From positions 475,917 through 539,916 of the forward strand of contig CATQHS010000001.1 in NCBI GenBank assembly GCA_958296055.1: DNA of 64,000 nt, in the 5' to 3' direction. This document shows, one piece after another, positions 33,193 to 41,074 of the stretch (positions are counted from its first letter, which is position 1; every line of letters starts with the position of its first letter). Made by a program: the position numbers and the translations under genes. Source of the stretch: an uncultured Acidimicrobiales bacterium (GTDB taxonomy: Bacteria > Actinomycetota > Acidimicrobiia > Acidimicrobiales > Aldehydirespiratoraceae). The notes under the pieces are model-generated. The model was not told the origin of the DNA. It ran no database searches and worked only from the letters and a program-made list of their open reading frames with translations.

Positions 33193-34026
33193 TCAAGTCA
33201 CACTCTGGGGGTCGCATCCGAGCAAAGCCACGGCGGGGTGCCCCGAAGTCCCGGTCGCATGGTCAGGCGTCCAGGTTCCGCTCTCAGTGTCGGGCACGCC
33301 CGGTAGGCATTCGGGCGGCGTGTGCGCTGGCTGGCAGTCGGTGTGGCCGCCGCTGCGGTGCGAATGCTTGTCAGCATTGGTGGAGACGCTGGAGTGGCCA
33401 TGCCCCGCAGTCCACGACGGGCACACCGACGTGTCCCAGACATGGATGTCGCAGGCCCGGTGCCCGGTGCCGGTGTCGTGACGATGCTCGGCGTCGGTCC
33501 CGGCCCCGCTGACGAACTCACCGCAGTCTGGAGTCCAGGTTCCGCAGTATCCGGTCCCGGTGAGGGGGTGCCCGTTGCCGTCGACGGCCGTTTTGCCAGC
33601 CCCGGCGCCCATGTCGCGGTCGCAGAACCGGAGCGAGAAAGACGGCGGGGAAGGATATTCGGTGCGGTGGCTGACGTATCTGAACCCGGCGGCGGCGTTA
33701 TGGTCGCATCCCGCGCTGCCGCCTTCGCTTTTGCCGGTAAACGCGTTGACGGCGCAGGAAGTTTCGTAGGTATCGTTGTAATTGATTCGGTTCCCGTCCT
33801 CAGGGTTGCGGCAGTGGGCGGTCCGGGTGCAGCGCCACTTGTTGTAGTGGGTCGCGTCATAGGGGATGGACTGCACTGTGGTCGCCAGCGCCCATGTCTT
33901 GCCTTCTTGGGCGGGGGTGTGGTTACCGAACGCGGGAGGTGCCGGGGCGGCGGCGAGCAGCGACGCCGCGGCGGCCAGCGCTACAGCGGCGGCCAGCCAG
34001 CCCCGGGGGCGGTTCACTGCTGGCAT
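33193..34026 (-). CDS. Secreted Cys/His-rich protein, unknown
   Basis: A 277-aa exported protein with signal peptide (LAAAVALAAAASLLAAAP, about residues 10-30). The mature part has about 16 Cys and many His, including KWRCTRTAHCRNPEDG, CDRDMGAG, CGTWTPDCGEFVSG, EHRHDTGTGHRACDIHVWD and KHSHRSGGHTDCQ; metal binding or disulphide cross-linking is likely. The ATG overlaps the upstream lipoprotein gene by 13 bp. The frame stops at 33193, but another frame from 33217 to 32936 continues the same style (HTDCQDHPKPACG), so the original protein probably ran about 85 residues further and is now frameshifted, or a sequence error is present. Confidence 0.65.
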   Translation of the reverse strand: MPAVNRPRGWLAAAVALAAAASLLAAAPAPPAFGNHTPAQEGKTWALATTVQSIPYDATHYNKWRCTRTAHCRNPEDGNRINYNDTYETSCAVNAFTGKSEGGSAGCDHNAAAGFRYVSHRTEYPSPPSFSLRFCDRDMGAGAGKTAVDGNGHPLTGTGYCGTWTPDCGEFVSGAGTDAEHRHDTGTGHRACDIHVWDTSVCPSWTAGHGHSSVSTNADKHSHRSGGHTDCQPAHTPPECLPGVPDTESGTWTPDHATGTSGHPAVALLGCDPQSVT

Positions 34027-34937
34027 TTCCCGGTGTAGCGGCCTTCCAGCAGCAGCCGCCACCGCCCGTCTGGTTGCTGCCACGCGTAGCGCCAGCCGCC
34101 GTTGCCTACGCCCTCTGGCCAGGCGGCGCGGGGTTGTATGTCGACGATGCAGCGATGCACGTCGTGCCAACTGCTCAGTTGGACGATCTGGGTGACGGCA
34201 TAGGTAACCCAGATCGGGGCGCCCTCGTACATCTCGCAGTCGCCGGGGGCGCCGCCGGCCAGCGGGATGCAGCTCCTGAGCCGGGTCCCGACCTGCATCT
34301 CGACCGGCTGGGTGCGCAGCCGCAGTACCCCGGCGGAGTCCCGGAACGGCGGGTCCTCCGCCAGGTCGGGCAGCAGTTCGGCGATCTCCCCGACCTGGGG
34401 CCGCACCGTGTTGTCGAGCGGGGGAACGCCCGGCGTGTCGTCTTCGGGGGCGTCTTCGGTGTCCACGGTCACGCTCTCCGGTTCGGGTACCGCGCCCTGC
34501 TCGGCCGCGTCAGTCGCTGTGAACGGCTCGGTCGTCGGCGGTGGATCTGCCGGCTCGGTAGTCCCCGGCTCAGGCTCAGGTTCGGTCGTCGGTTCCGGGG
34601 CCGGGTCCTCGGGCGGGAGGGTCACGGTCGGTTCCGGCTCTGTCGGCAGGAACTCTGCCGGTTCGGGTTCTGGGGGTGTGTCCACGACGGGCTCAGCCGG
34701 GGCTGTGGCGGGCGGGGCTGTCTCGACCGGCTCGGGTTCCGGGACGGGTTCGGGGGCGGGCTGCGGGCCGGTCGTCGCCGCAGGTGCGGGGGCTGTGGCC
34801 TCTGCGGGGGTTTCCGCGGAAGCCCCCGGGCCGGCCTCATCGCCGCCTCCGCTTCCGCAGGCGGCGGCGGTCAGCGCCGCCGCTAGCAGCACGGGCAGGA
34901 CAAGACGGCGGTTGGGGTGCGGGTGGCGGTGTCGCAT
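34014..34937 (-). CDS. Lipoprotein with Pro/Glu-rich stalk
   Basis: A 307-aa lipoprotein; the lipobox LTAAAC puts the lipid on Cys27. Residues 30-165 are a low-complexity Pro/Glu/Thr stalk (PEPEPVETAPPATAP), which should hold the domain away from the membrane. The C-terminal domain (about 180-307) contains RSCIPLAGGAPGDCEMYEG, SSWHDVHRCIVD and a final RYTGKCQQ, with four Cys likely forming disulphides; no family is recognised. Start ATG 34937 follows GGAGG. It is co-translated with the Cys/His-rich secreted protein, so both may form one surface assembly. Confidence 0.75.
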   Translation of the reverse strand: MRHRHPHPNRRLVLPVLLAAALTAAACGSGGGDEAGPGASAETPAEATAPAPAATTGPQPAPEPVPEPEPVETAPPATAPAEPVVDTPPEPEPAEFLPTEPEPTVTLPPEDPAPEPTTEPEPEPGTTEPADPPPTTEPFTATDAAEQGAVPEPESVTVDTEDAPEDDTPGVPPLDNTVRPQVGEIAELLPDLAEDPPFRDSAGVLRLRTQPVEMQVGTRLRSCIPLAGGAPGDCEMYEGAPIWVTYAVTQIVQLSSWHDVHRCIVDIQPRAAWPEGVGNGGWRYAWQQPDGRWRLLLEGRYTGKCQQ

Positions 34938-35408
34938 GGTGGTAGTGCCTCCGGATCTCTGGGCGGGTGTGTTGCTCATTGTCGCGTCGGGGGGGTGACA
35001 CCGGGCCGGGCCGGGCGGGCGCCGCAGCCAGGGCCGGCTTCGTCCCGGCGCGCCGGCGACGCCGCCCAGCCGGGGTTCGTGTCTGGCGGGAGCGGGGCGG
35101 CGGCTACGGGGTGATGTCGTCTTTGGCCAGCCGGCGGCGGTGAACGCGCCGGCGGGTTTCTGTGGCCCGGGGGGGCTCCCCGCAGGGCCTGCGCGGGCGC
35201 TTTGATTTCCGGGACGAGGCGCCGGCCGGTGTTTTCGGCAGGCGGGCCGCCGGTTGCACGCCGGGGGCCGCCGGACGCGGGTTTTTGTACTTTTACCAGG
35301 AGTTTCGCTGTCACACCCCCCGCCTAGGTTGAGGGAAAAGCAAGGGCCGGGCTCGGGCGCTGACCGGGCTGCAAGGGGGTGCTGTGTTTGACTTGGGAGC
35401 CGCAAGCC

Positions 35409-35434
35409 GGGACTTGGCCCGAAGGCCAAGCCCC
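35409..35434 (+). terminator. GC-rich hairpin in the gap before the recombinase-like gene
   Basis: CTTGGCC CGAA GGCCAAG forms a perfect 7-bp stem with a stable tetraloop, flanked by G3/C3. No U-run follows on either strand, so it is either a factor-dependent terminator or an mRNA leader structure. The rest of 34938-35517 shows no gene; a minus frame at 34976-35314 is low-complexity. Confidence 0.35.
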
Positions 35435-35517
35435 GGCCGGAGCGGAGCATCAAAGCGCAGAGAGTTAGAAGGCCCGAAGCGCCGAGATGCACACCAAACC
35501 ACCGTGAGGCGGTTCGA

Positions 35518-36534
35518 GTGCGGACTGTATCGAAATCTGAGACATGCGGCCGGAGCGGCCCGAAGCCCCAGCAGTTGCGGTTGGGGTGGCCGGGCCGGGA
35601 CCGGCGGCTGTCTCGGTGGGCGGCGCTGGCCGACGCAGCCGAGGCCGCGGCGGTGACCGGCGATCTGGGCCTGCGCGGCGCCGGGGAGTTGGCGCTGGCC
35701 GCGCAAGGGGTCAGGTTCCCGAACCCGGCCACCCGGGCCGTGTTGGCGACGCTGACGGGGTGGCTGTTGCGGTACCTGGCCGCGTCGGGGGCCGAGAACT
35801 GGTCCGATGTCACCCCCGAGATGGTCGAAGGCTGGTGCGGGGCCGCGGTCTTCTGGCGGGGCCGGTGGACGACCCCGGCGGCGTCGACGGTGCGGAACCG
35901 GCAGTGGGCCGCAACCGTGGTGTGCGACGCGCTGGAGGCCGCGGGGGTGGAGGTGGACCCTGCGCTGCGGCCCGGGCGCGAGCCGAGGCCGGCGACGGCC
36001 CGCCGGTCGAGGCCGCTCACCCCCGCAGAGCTTGATCTGGTCCGGGCGTTCGCGGACCGGGGCCTGGGCGGGTCCAGGCGGTCGGTGATGGTCGCGTTGG
36101 CGGAGGCGGGCGGTTCCGCCCCTGAGATCGCGGCCGTTGTCGGCGCAGACGTGGATCTCGGGGCGGGGACGGTCCGGTTCGGGCGCCGGATCAACCCGCT
36201 GACCGGGTGGGGAGGCGCCGCGCTGGGAAAGTTCTTCGCGGTCAACGGCGACCCCGGGCCGGGGGACCGGCTGTGCGCCGACGCCGGGGCCCCCGACGCC
36301 CGGGCCGCGCACTCGGTCAGGGCCCGGATGTGCGAGGCCATAGCCGACGCCGGTCTCGGACCCGCCACGGGGGTGACCGCGGCCTCGGTCCGGCTCACGA
36401 CCGCGGCCGGAGTCCTCGCCCGGGACGGGATCGAGGCCGCGGCCCGGTTCCTCGGCTCCTCCCTCGACGCCGCCGCCGCGGCGCTGGGACATGACTGGAA
36501 CCGCCCCGACGCCGCGGGGGGCCGGGGTGGCTGA
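35518..36534 (+). CDS. Tyrosine-recombinase-like protein with degenerate active site
   Basis: A 338-aa protein with the two-domain outline of a tyrosine recombinase. An N-terminal SAM-like core-binding region (LATLTGWLLRYLAASGAENW, then TVRNRQWAATVVCDALEAAG) precedes LTPAELDLVRAFADRG, opening a catalytic-domain-like region. Aligned by eye, the usual GLR...E box reads AGGSAPEIAAVVGADVDL (Arg lost), HxLRH reads AASVRLT (only the second Arg kept), LGH reads LGSS, and the nucleophile Tyr position is Ala. So recombination activity is unlikely; DNA binding or a regulatory role is more plausible. The GTG start is uncertain. The gene overlaps the transposase-like gene by 44 bp, implying joint function. 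Confidence 0.55.
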   Translation: MRTVSKSETCGRSGPKPQQLRLGWPGRDRRLSRWAALADAAEAAAVTGDLGLRGAGELALAAQGVRFPNPATRAVLATLTGWLLRYLAASGAENWSDVTPEMVEGWCGAAVFWRGRWTTPAASTVRNRQWAATVVCDALEAAGVEVDPALRPGREPRPATARRSRPLTPAELDLVRAFADRGLGGSRRSVMVALAEAGGSAPEIAAVVGADVDLGAGTVRFGRRINPLTGWGGAALGKFFAVNGDPGPGDRLCADAGAPDARAAHSVRARMCEAIADAGLGPATGVTAASVRLTTAAGVLARDGIEAAARFLGSSLDAAAAALGHDWNRPDAAGGRGG

Positions 36535-38092
36535 GCGCCTGGACCGCCGGGGCCTGTTCCGGGACGGGCAGCCGATCAGCGACGCCGACCTGGCCGGGCT
36601 GTTGAACGGCCGGCGCCAGGACCCGGACCCGGCGGGGGTCTGGCCGGCCCGGGCGCGGTCTCGGTCCGCGGAGCCGCCGCTGTCGCTGATGCAGCGCCTC
36701 GAGCACATCTTTTGCCTGGCGCCGCTGTGGGAACTCTCCGAGCGGATCGAAGCCGACATAGCCGCCGAGGCCGGGCCCTCCCCGGCCGGGCGCAAAAGGC
36801 GCTGGCCGATCATGCTGGCACTGGCGATGGACGTGGCGCTGTGGGAAAACGGCTCCATCCGCGCCGCCGTGCGAGAGTTGGCCGACCCCGTCACCTGGCG
36901 GCGGCTCCGGCGCAGGGTCAAGCGGGCCTGGCCCGGCCGGCCCGGCCAGCGGCTCCCCAAGCGCCCCATCAGCCGCAGCCAATATCACCGGGCCCGCCAG
37001 AGCCACACCCTGCCCCGCCTCCCGGAAATCAAAGCCTGGGCCGAGAAAACCTCCGCCGAGACCGCCCGCTGGATCGAGATGCTCGACCCCAAAGCCCGCG
37101 CCTTCACCCACCCCCAAACCGGCAACATCGTCATCGGCGACGGAACCTGGATGAATCCCCTCTGGGGCGGCGACCCGCGCAACCCCGGCATCCGCGCCAA
37201 CCCCCACACCGGCGAGATCACCCCGAGGCGCTGCGACCCCGACGCCGTCCAGCACTCAAAGGGCTTCGGCCTCCAAGCCGTCTTCGCGTCGGTCCGCAAC
37301 CCCCACCCCGGCGAACGCGTCATCCTCGCCGCTGAGATCAAACCCCCACACGGCTCAGACGCCAACGCCTTCACCGACACCGTCCCCAGGCTCGCCAAAG
37401 AGCACCAGATCATCCGCGACGGGCTCGCCGCCGTGGTCTATGACCGCGGCCTGCAAGCACCCGACATCAACAAACTCCTCGACGCCGGGATCATCCCCGT
37501 CGCCAAACCCCTGCGCACCTCAACCGGCGCCGTCCCCACCGCCATCCTCAGAGGGCTCGAAGCCACCCTCGCGGGCGGAACCCGCCGCGCCGTCACCGTC
37601 ACCGCCATCGACGGCACCCCCACCATCGCCCGAACCGACCACCAAGGCACCCTCCACCACCTCCCCCTGACCCGCACCCAAACCCGCATCCGCAGAAACA
37701 AAACCCGCCCCGCAGCCGTCTACACCCACTGGCGCATCCCCCGACACCCCCTCGCCGGGAACCTCCAAGGCGCGACCCTCACCATCCGCCACAACCCCCC
37801 AGCCGAACACGAAAAAGACGACACACCCCTGCGCATCAACCGCGCCCTGCGCCCCATCCCCGCCTCCGACGCCGACTACGACCGCATCTACGGAATCCGC
37901 GAAGACGTCGAATCCACCAACAACCACCTCAAAGAACGCCTCCGCCACGACCGAGCCCACACCATCGGCCGCGACCGCCAACAACTCAACCTCATCGGCT
38001 ACCAGATCAACACCGCCATCACCGCCCTCGTCCACTGGCACAAACGCACCGGCGGCGACATCACCCCCTGGTTCGGCCAACCACCACCCTAA
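36491..38092 (+). CDS. IS4-type DDE transposase-like protein
   Basis: A 533-aa protein. After a helical N-terminus (LMQRLEHIFCLAPLWELSER) come the expected catalytic blocks: Asp in NIVIGDGTWMNP, Asp in AAVVYDRGLQ and Glu in the IS4 signature Y-2-R-3-E-6-K, seen exactly as YGIREDVESTNNHLK. A basic segment (RTQTRIRRNKTR) lies between the second Asp and Glu. No terminal inverted repeats or target duplication could be found around 35.3-38.3 kb. The reading frame starts inside the recombinase-like gene. The C-terminal half is strikingly C-ending in codon use. It may be a new two-gene transposon or a domesticated pair at the island border. Confidence 0.75.
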   Translation: MTGTAPTPRGAGVAERLDRRGLFRDGQPISDADLAGLLNGRRQDPDPAGVWPARARSRSAEPPLSLMQRLEHIFCLAPLWELSERIEADIAAEAGPSPAGRKRRWPIMLALAMDVALWENGSIRAAVRELADPVTWRRLRRRVKRAWPGRPGQRLPKRPISRSQYHRARQSHTLPRLPEIKAWAEKTSAETARWIEMLDPKARAFTHPQTGNIVIGDGTWMNPLWGGDPRNPGIRANPHTGEITPRRCDPDAVQHSKGFGLQAVFASVRNPHPGERVILAAEIKPPHGSDANAFTDTVPRLAKEHQIIRDGLAAVVYDRGLQAPDINKLLDAGIIPVAKPLRTSTGAVPTAILRGLEATLAGGTRRAVTVTAIDGTPTIARTDHQGTLHHLPLTRTQTRIRRNKTRPAAVYTHWRIPRHPLAGNLQGATLTIRHNPPAEHEKDDTPLRINRALRPIPASDADYDRIYGIREDVESTNNHLKERLRHDRAHTIGRDRQQLNLIGYQINTAITALVHWHKRTGGDITPWFGQPPP

Positions 38093-38327
38093 AACCCGCC
38101 CGCCCCGACCCCGAACCTCCCCCCCGGCGCCAGACCGCGCCCCGAAACCCCCCAACAGCGGCAACACCCCGCCAGCGGCGCCAACCTCACCCCCACAACC
38201 CCGGCCCGGACCCCCAAACCCCCCAAAACCCCAACCCAGCGCCGATTACGCGCCACCAACCGCGCCAGCCCCGACAGGACCCGCCGGCCGGACGAAGCAA
38301 CAGCCCCCGCCAGCCGAGGCGCGGAGG

Positions 38328-40031
38328 CTACTCGTCCAGGCCGAAGTAGTAGGGGTACAGGGGCTGGCCCCCCTCGGTGACATCCACGTCGAGGCCGGGG
38401 TAGTCAGCGGCGAGCCACTCGACGATGGCCGCGGTGGCCGCGGGGTTGGCACCGCTGCCCACGATGATGGTGAGCAGGTCGTGCTCGGGGGCGATCATGG
38501 CGGCGAGCAGGGCCGTGGCCGCTTCCTCCGCGGTGGGCGCCACCGCGACGATGGCGTCGGGCCCGATGCCGAGCCAGTCGCCCGCGGCGATCTCCCCGGC
38601 CGGGCTGGTGGCGGCCCTCACCGCCCGGGTGACCTCCCCGGCCACCACCCCGGTGGCCGCGGCGGTCATGAGCTCCCGGTTGCGGTCGGCGCTGTATGTG
38701 CGGCTGAAGCCCATGAGCGCGGCCATGCCCTCGATGATGTTGCGGGTGGGCATGACGACCACGGTGCGGTCGGTGACCGCGTCGAGCTGCTCGGCCACCG
38801 GGATGATGTTCTTGTTGTTGGGCAGCACCACCACCTCGGCCGACGGCACCGACTCCACCGCGGCCAGCAACTCGGCGGTGGACGGGTTCATGGACTGGCC
38901 CCCGGCCACCACCTGGTGGGCGCCCAGCGAGGTCAGGATGGCCTCCACCCCGGCCCCGGCCCCCACCGCCACCGCCGCGCAAGCCACCGCCGGCTCGTCG
39001 GGATCTGCCGGGGATTCCACCGGGCCGAGCTCGGGCGCACCCCCCACCTCCCGGCGGACCCATTCCTGCTCTTCCACTTCCTCAAGCAGGTCGGTGACCC
39101 GGATCCGATGGGGCCGCCCGACGGCGATGCCGGCCTCGATGGCGCCGCCGATGTCGTCGGTGTGGACGTGGCAGTTCCACAGGCCGTCGCCCCCGACCAC
39201 GGCGATGGAGTCGCCCAGGGCGGCCCAGGCCTCCTTGAAGCCGGGAACCGCCTCGTCTGCGGCGTCGAGGAAGAACATCACCTCATAGCGCAGGTCGGCG
39301 ATCGATCCCCCCGTCGAGGCCTCGGCGCTCGACGGCCCGGGCGCGGTCTCGGCGGCGGCGGGCCGGGCCGGGTCGCGGGGCTCGGGTTCGGGAAGGGGCC
39401 GGCCGTCCATCTCGGACAGGGCCGCGTCGAACAGCAGCAGCAAGCCCGCTCCCCCGGCGTCCACCACCCCGGCGTCGGCCAGCACCGACAACATCTCCGG
39501 GGTGCGGGCCAGGGCGTCGCGGCCCCTCTCCAGAGCCGCCTCCAGCACCTCCAGCAGGCCAGCTCTCCGGTCGGCCGCGGCCCCGGCGGCCTCCGCCGCC
39601 TCCCGGGCCACGGTGAGGATGGTGCCCTCCACCGGCTTCCCGACCGCGCCGTAGGCCCCGTCGGAAGCCGCGGCCAGGGCCTCGGCCATGGTGGGCCCGT
39701 CGACCGGGAACCGGTCTCGGATCACCTCGGTCAGCCCCCGCAGGATCTGCGACAAGATGACCCCGGAGTTACCCCTCCCCCCCATCAAGGCGCCGTGGGA
39801 GACGGCTCGGCACACCGACTCGGGATCGTCGCCGGCCATGTCCAGCTCTTCGACCACCGACTGGAGGGTGAGCGACATGTTGGTACCGGTGTCGCCATCG
39901 GGCACCGGGTACACGTTGAGGTCGTTGATCGCCTCCCGGTGGGCGACCAGGGCATCGCGGAAGCCGGCGATGACCCGCCCGAAGGCGGCCACGTCCATGG
40001 TCTCGGGGACGCTCAGCGCGGGGCTGGCCAC
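38328..40031 (-). CDS. DAK2/DegV-type fatty acid kinase-like protein (YloV/FakA family)
   Basis: A 567-aa protein of the DAK2 domain family, whose FakA members phosphorylate fatty acids bound to FakB. The DhaL-type nucleotide site is near the N-terminus (NDLNVYPVPDGDTGTNMSL; VSHGALMGGRGNSGVILSQ). The long C-terminal part contains VVLPNNKNIIPVAEQ and the closing GQPLYPYYFGLDE, both conserved in the family. The GTG start at 40031 has GGGGGAG upstream and is preferred over ATG 39998. The family gene usually lies immediately upstream of recG in actinobacteria; here 20 kb of accessory DNA separates them in the expected order and orientation. The gap 38093-38327 is C-rich and empty. Confidence 0.88.
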   Translation of the reverse strand: MASPALSVPETMDVAAFGRVIAGFRDALVAHREAINDLNVYPVPDGDTGTNMSLTLQSVVEELDMAGDDPESVCRAVSHGALMGGRGNSGVILSQILRGLTEVIRDRFPVDGPTMAEALAAASDGAYGAVGKPVEGTILTVAREAAEAAGAAADRRAGLLEVLEAALERGRDALARTPEMLSVLADAGVVDAGGAGLLLLFDAALSEMDGRPLPEPEPRDPARPAAAETAPGPSSAEASTGGSIADLRYEVMFFLDAADEAVPGFKEAWAALGDSIAVVGGDGLWNCHVHTDDIGGAIEAGIAVGRPHRIRVTDLLEEVEEQEWVRREVGGAPELGPVESPADPDEPAVACAAVAVGAGAGVEAILTSLGAHQVVAGGQSMNPSTAELLAAVESVPSAEVVVLPNNKNIIPVAEQLDAVTDRTVVVMPTRNIIEGMAALMGFSRTYSADRNRELMTAAATGVVAGEVTRAVRAATSPAGEIAAGDWLGIGPDAIVAVAPTAEEAATALLAAMIAPEHDLLTIIVGSGANPAATAAIVEWLAADYPGLDVDVTEGGQPLYPYYFGLDE

Positions 40032-40124
40032 GCCGCGATGGTACTCCCCCGCCTTCGACTCCTCTCGCCTCGGCCGTCGAGGGGTGACTCCCGGCGGCCG
40101 GCCCGGGCAGGTAGCTTTCCGGCC

Positions 40125-40391
40125 ATGTGCCGCAGCATCCGCACCCTCCACAACTTCGACCCGCCCGCCACCGACGAAGAGGTGGAGGCGGCCGCCCTGC
40201 AGTACGTCCGCAAGATCGCGGGCGCCGCCCGCCCGTCCCGGGCCAACCAAGCCGCCTTCCGGCTGGCGGTGGATCAGGTGGCGGCCAGCACCCGGACGCT
40301 GGTCGACTCGCTGGTCACCTCGTCGGCGCCGAGAACCCGGGAGGCCGAGGCGGCCAAGGCCGAGGCCCGAGCCCGCCGCCGCTTCGCCTGA
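40125..40391 (+). CDS. DUF2277 family protein
   Basis: An 88-aa conserved protein beginning MCRSIRTLHNFDPPAT and containing EEVEAAALQYVRKIAG and RPSRANQAAF, the hallmarks of DUF2277; function unknown. The ATG is preceded by TAGCTT at 7 nt, a leaderless promoter. It is divergent from the DAK2 gene. The restriction-modification genes begin 24 bp after its stop. Confidence 0.88.
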   Translation: MCRSIRTLHNFDPPATDEEVEAAALQYVRKIAGAARPSRANQAAFRLAVDQVAASTRTLVDSLVTSSAPRTREAEAAKAEARARRRFA

Positions 40392-40414
40392 TCAGACCCA
40401 GAGCAGAGACTGCA

Positions 40415-41071
40415 ATGGCCAAGCCTCAGTTATCAATTGAGAAGCTCATAGCGGAAGCGTCTGCTTTTGCTGTCTCTGAGTCCAGTCACCAAGAGCCGGA
40501 ATTATACGGCGTGACTGATGGAAAGGCAGTTGGTACTTACCTTGAACACAAGTTCCAATCTTTGCTTCACACGGGGTACAATTATGAAGAAGGGAGTTCA
40601 GCACAGGGAATAGATTTTCCTATACTCAATGTGGATATAAAGGTAACCAGCATAAAGCAGCCACAGTCTTCTTGTCCATTTCAATCTGCTCAACAAAAGG
40701 TACGAGGTCTTGGATATTCTCTATTAGTGTTCGTCTATGATAAAACGGATAATCATAAGTCTCGGACAGCTAACTTACAAATCTTGCACACTCTTTTTAT
40801 TGATGCATCACGCACAGCCGACTATCAAACCACACGAGGAATCCAAGAAATACTTGACCACGACGGCAATATAGATGATCTAATCGCTTTTATAAGCGAC
40901 CGAAACCTTCCTGTAGATGAGGTGGGTGCCACTAGACTGGCAGAAGATATCTTACAGAACCCACCAGGACTAGGATATTTGACAATTTCAAACGCCCTTC
41001 AATGGCGTCTTCAATACAAAAGAGTCATAGAATTGGCAGGTACTATAGAGGGCATACTGAAGGTGGGATAG
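40415..41071 (+). CDS. Type II restriction endonuclease (PD-(D/E)xK)
   Basis: A 218-aa protein directly followed by a DNA methyltransferase (3 bp gap). The nuclease core is visible as an acidic helix (TYLEHKFQSLL), then GIDFPILNVDIKVTS, where GID...DIK fits the PD-(D/E)xK catalytic strands, followed by a Gln/Lys helix (SAQQKVRGLGYSLLVFVYD). The recognition sequence cannot be predicted. GC near 44% and AT-rich codons mark recent transfer. The ATG at 40415 lacks a strong ribosome-binding site. It pairs with the downstream enzyme as a mobile restriction-modification system inserted behind DUF2277. Confidence 0.8.
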   Translation: MAKPQLSIEKLIAEASAFAVSESSHQEPELYGVTDGKAVGTYLEHKFQSLLHTGYNYEEGSSAQGIDFPILNVDIKVTSIKQPQSSCPFQSAQQKVRGLGYSLLVFVYDKTDNHKSRTANLQILHTLFIDASRTADYQTTRGIQEILDHDGNIDDLIAFISDRNLPVDEVGATRLAEDILQNPPGLGYLTISNALQWRLQYKRVIELAGTIEGILKVG

Positions 41072-41074
41072 AGT

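Noticed and set aside
34976..35314. 112-aa minus frame
   Set aside because: Low-complexity Pro/Ala/Arg with no start signal or recognisable fold.
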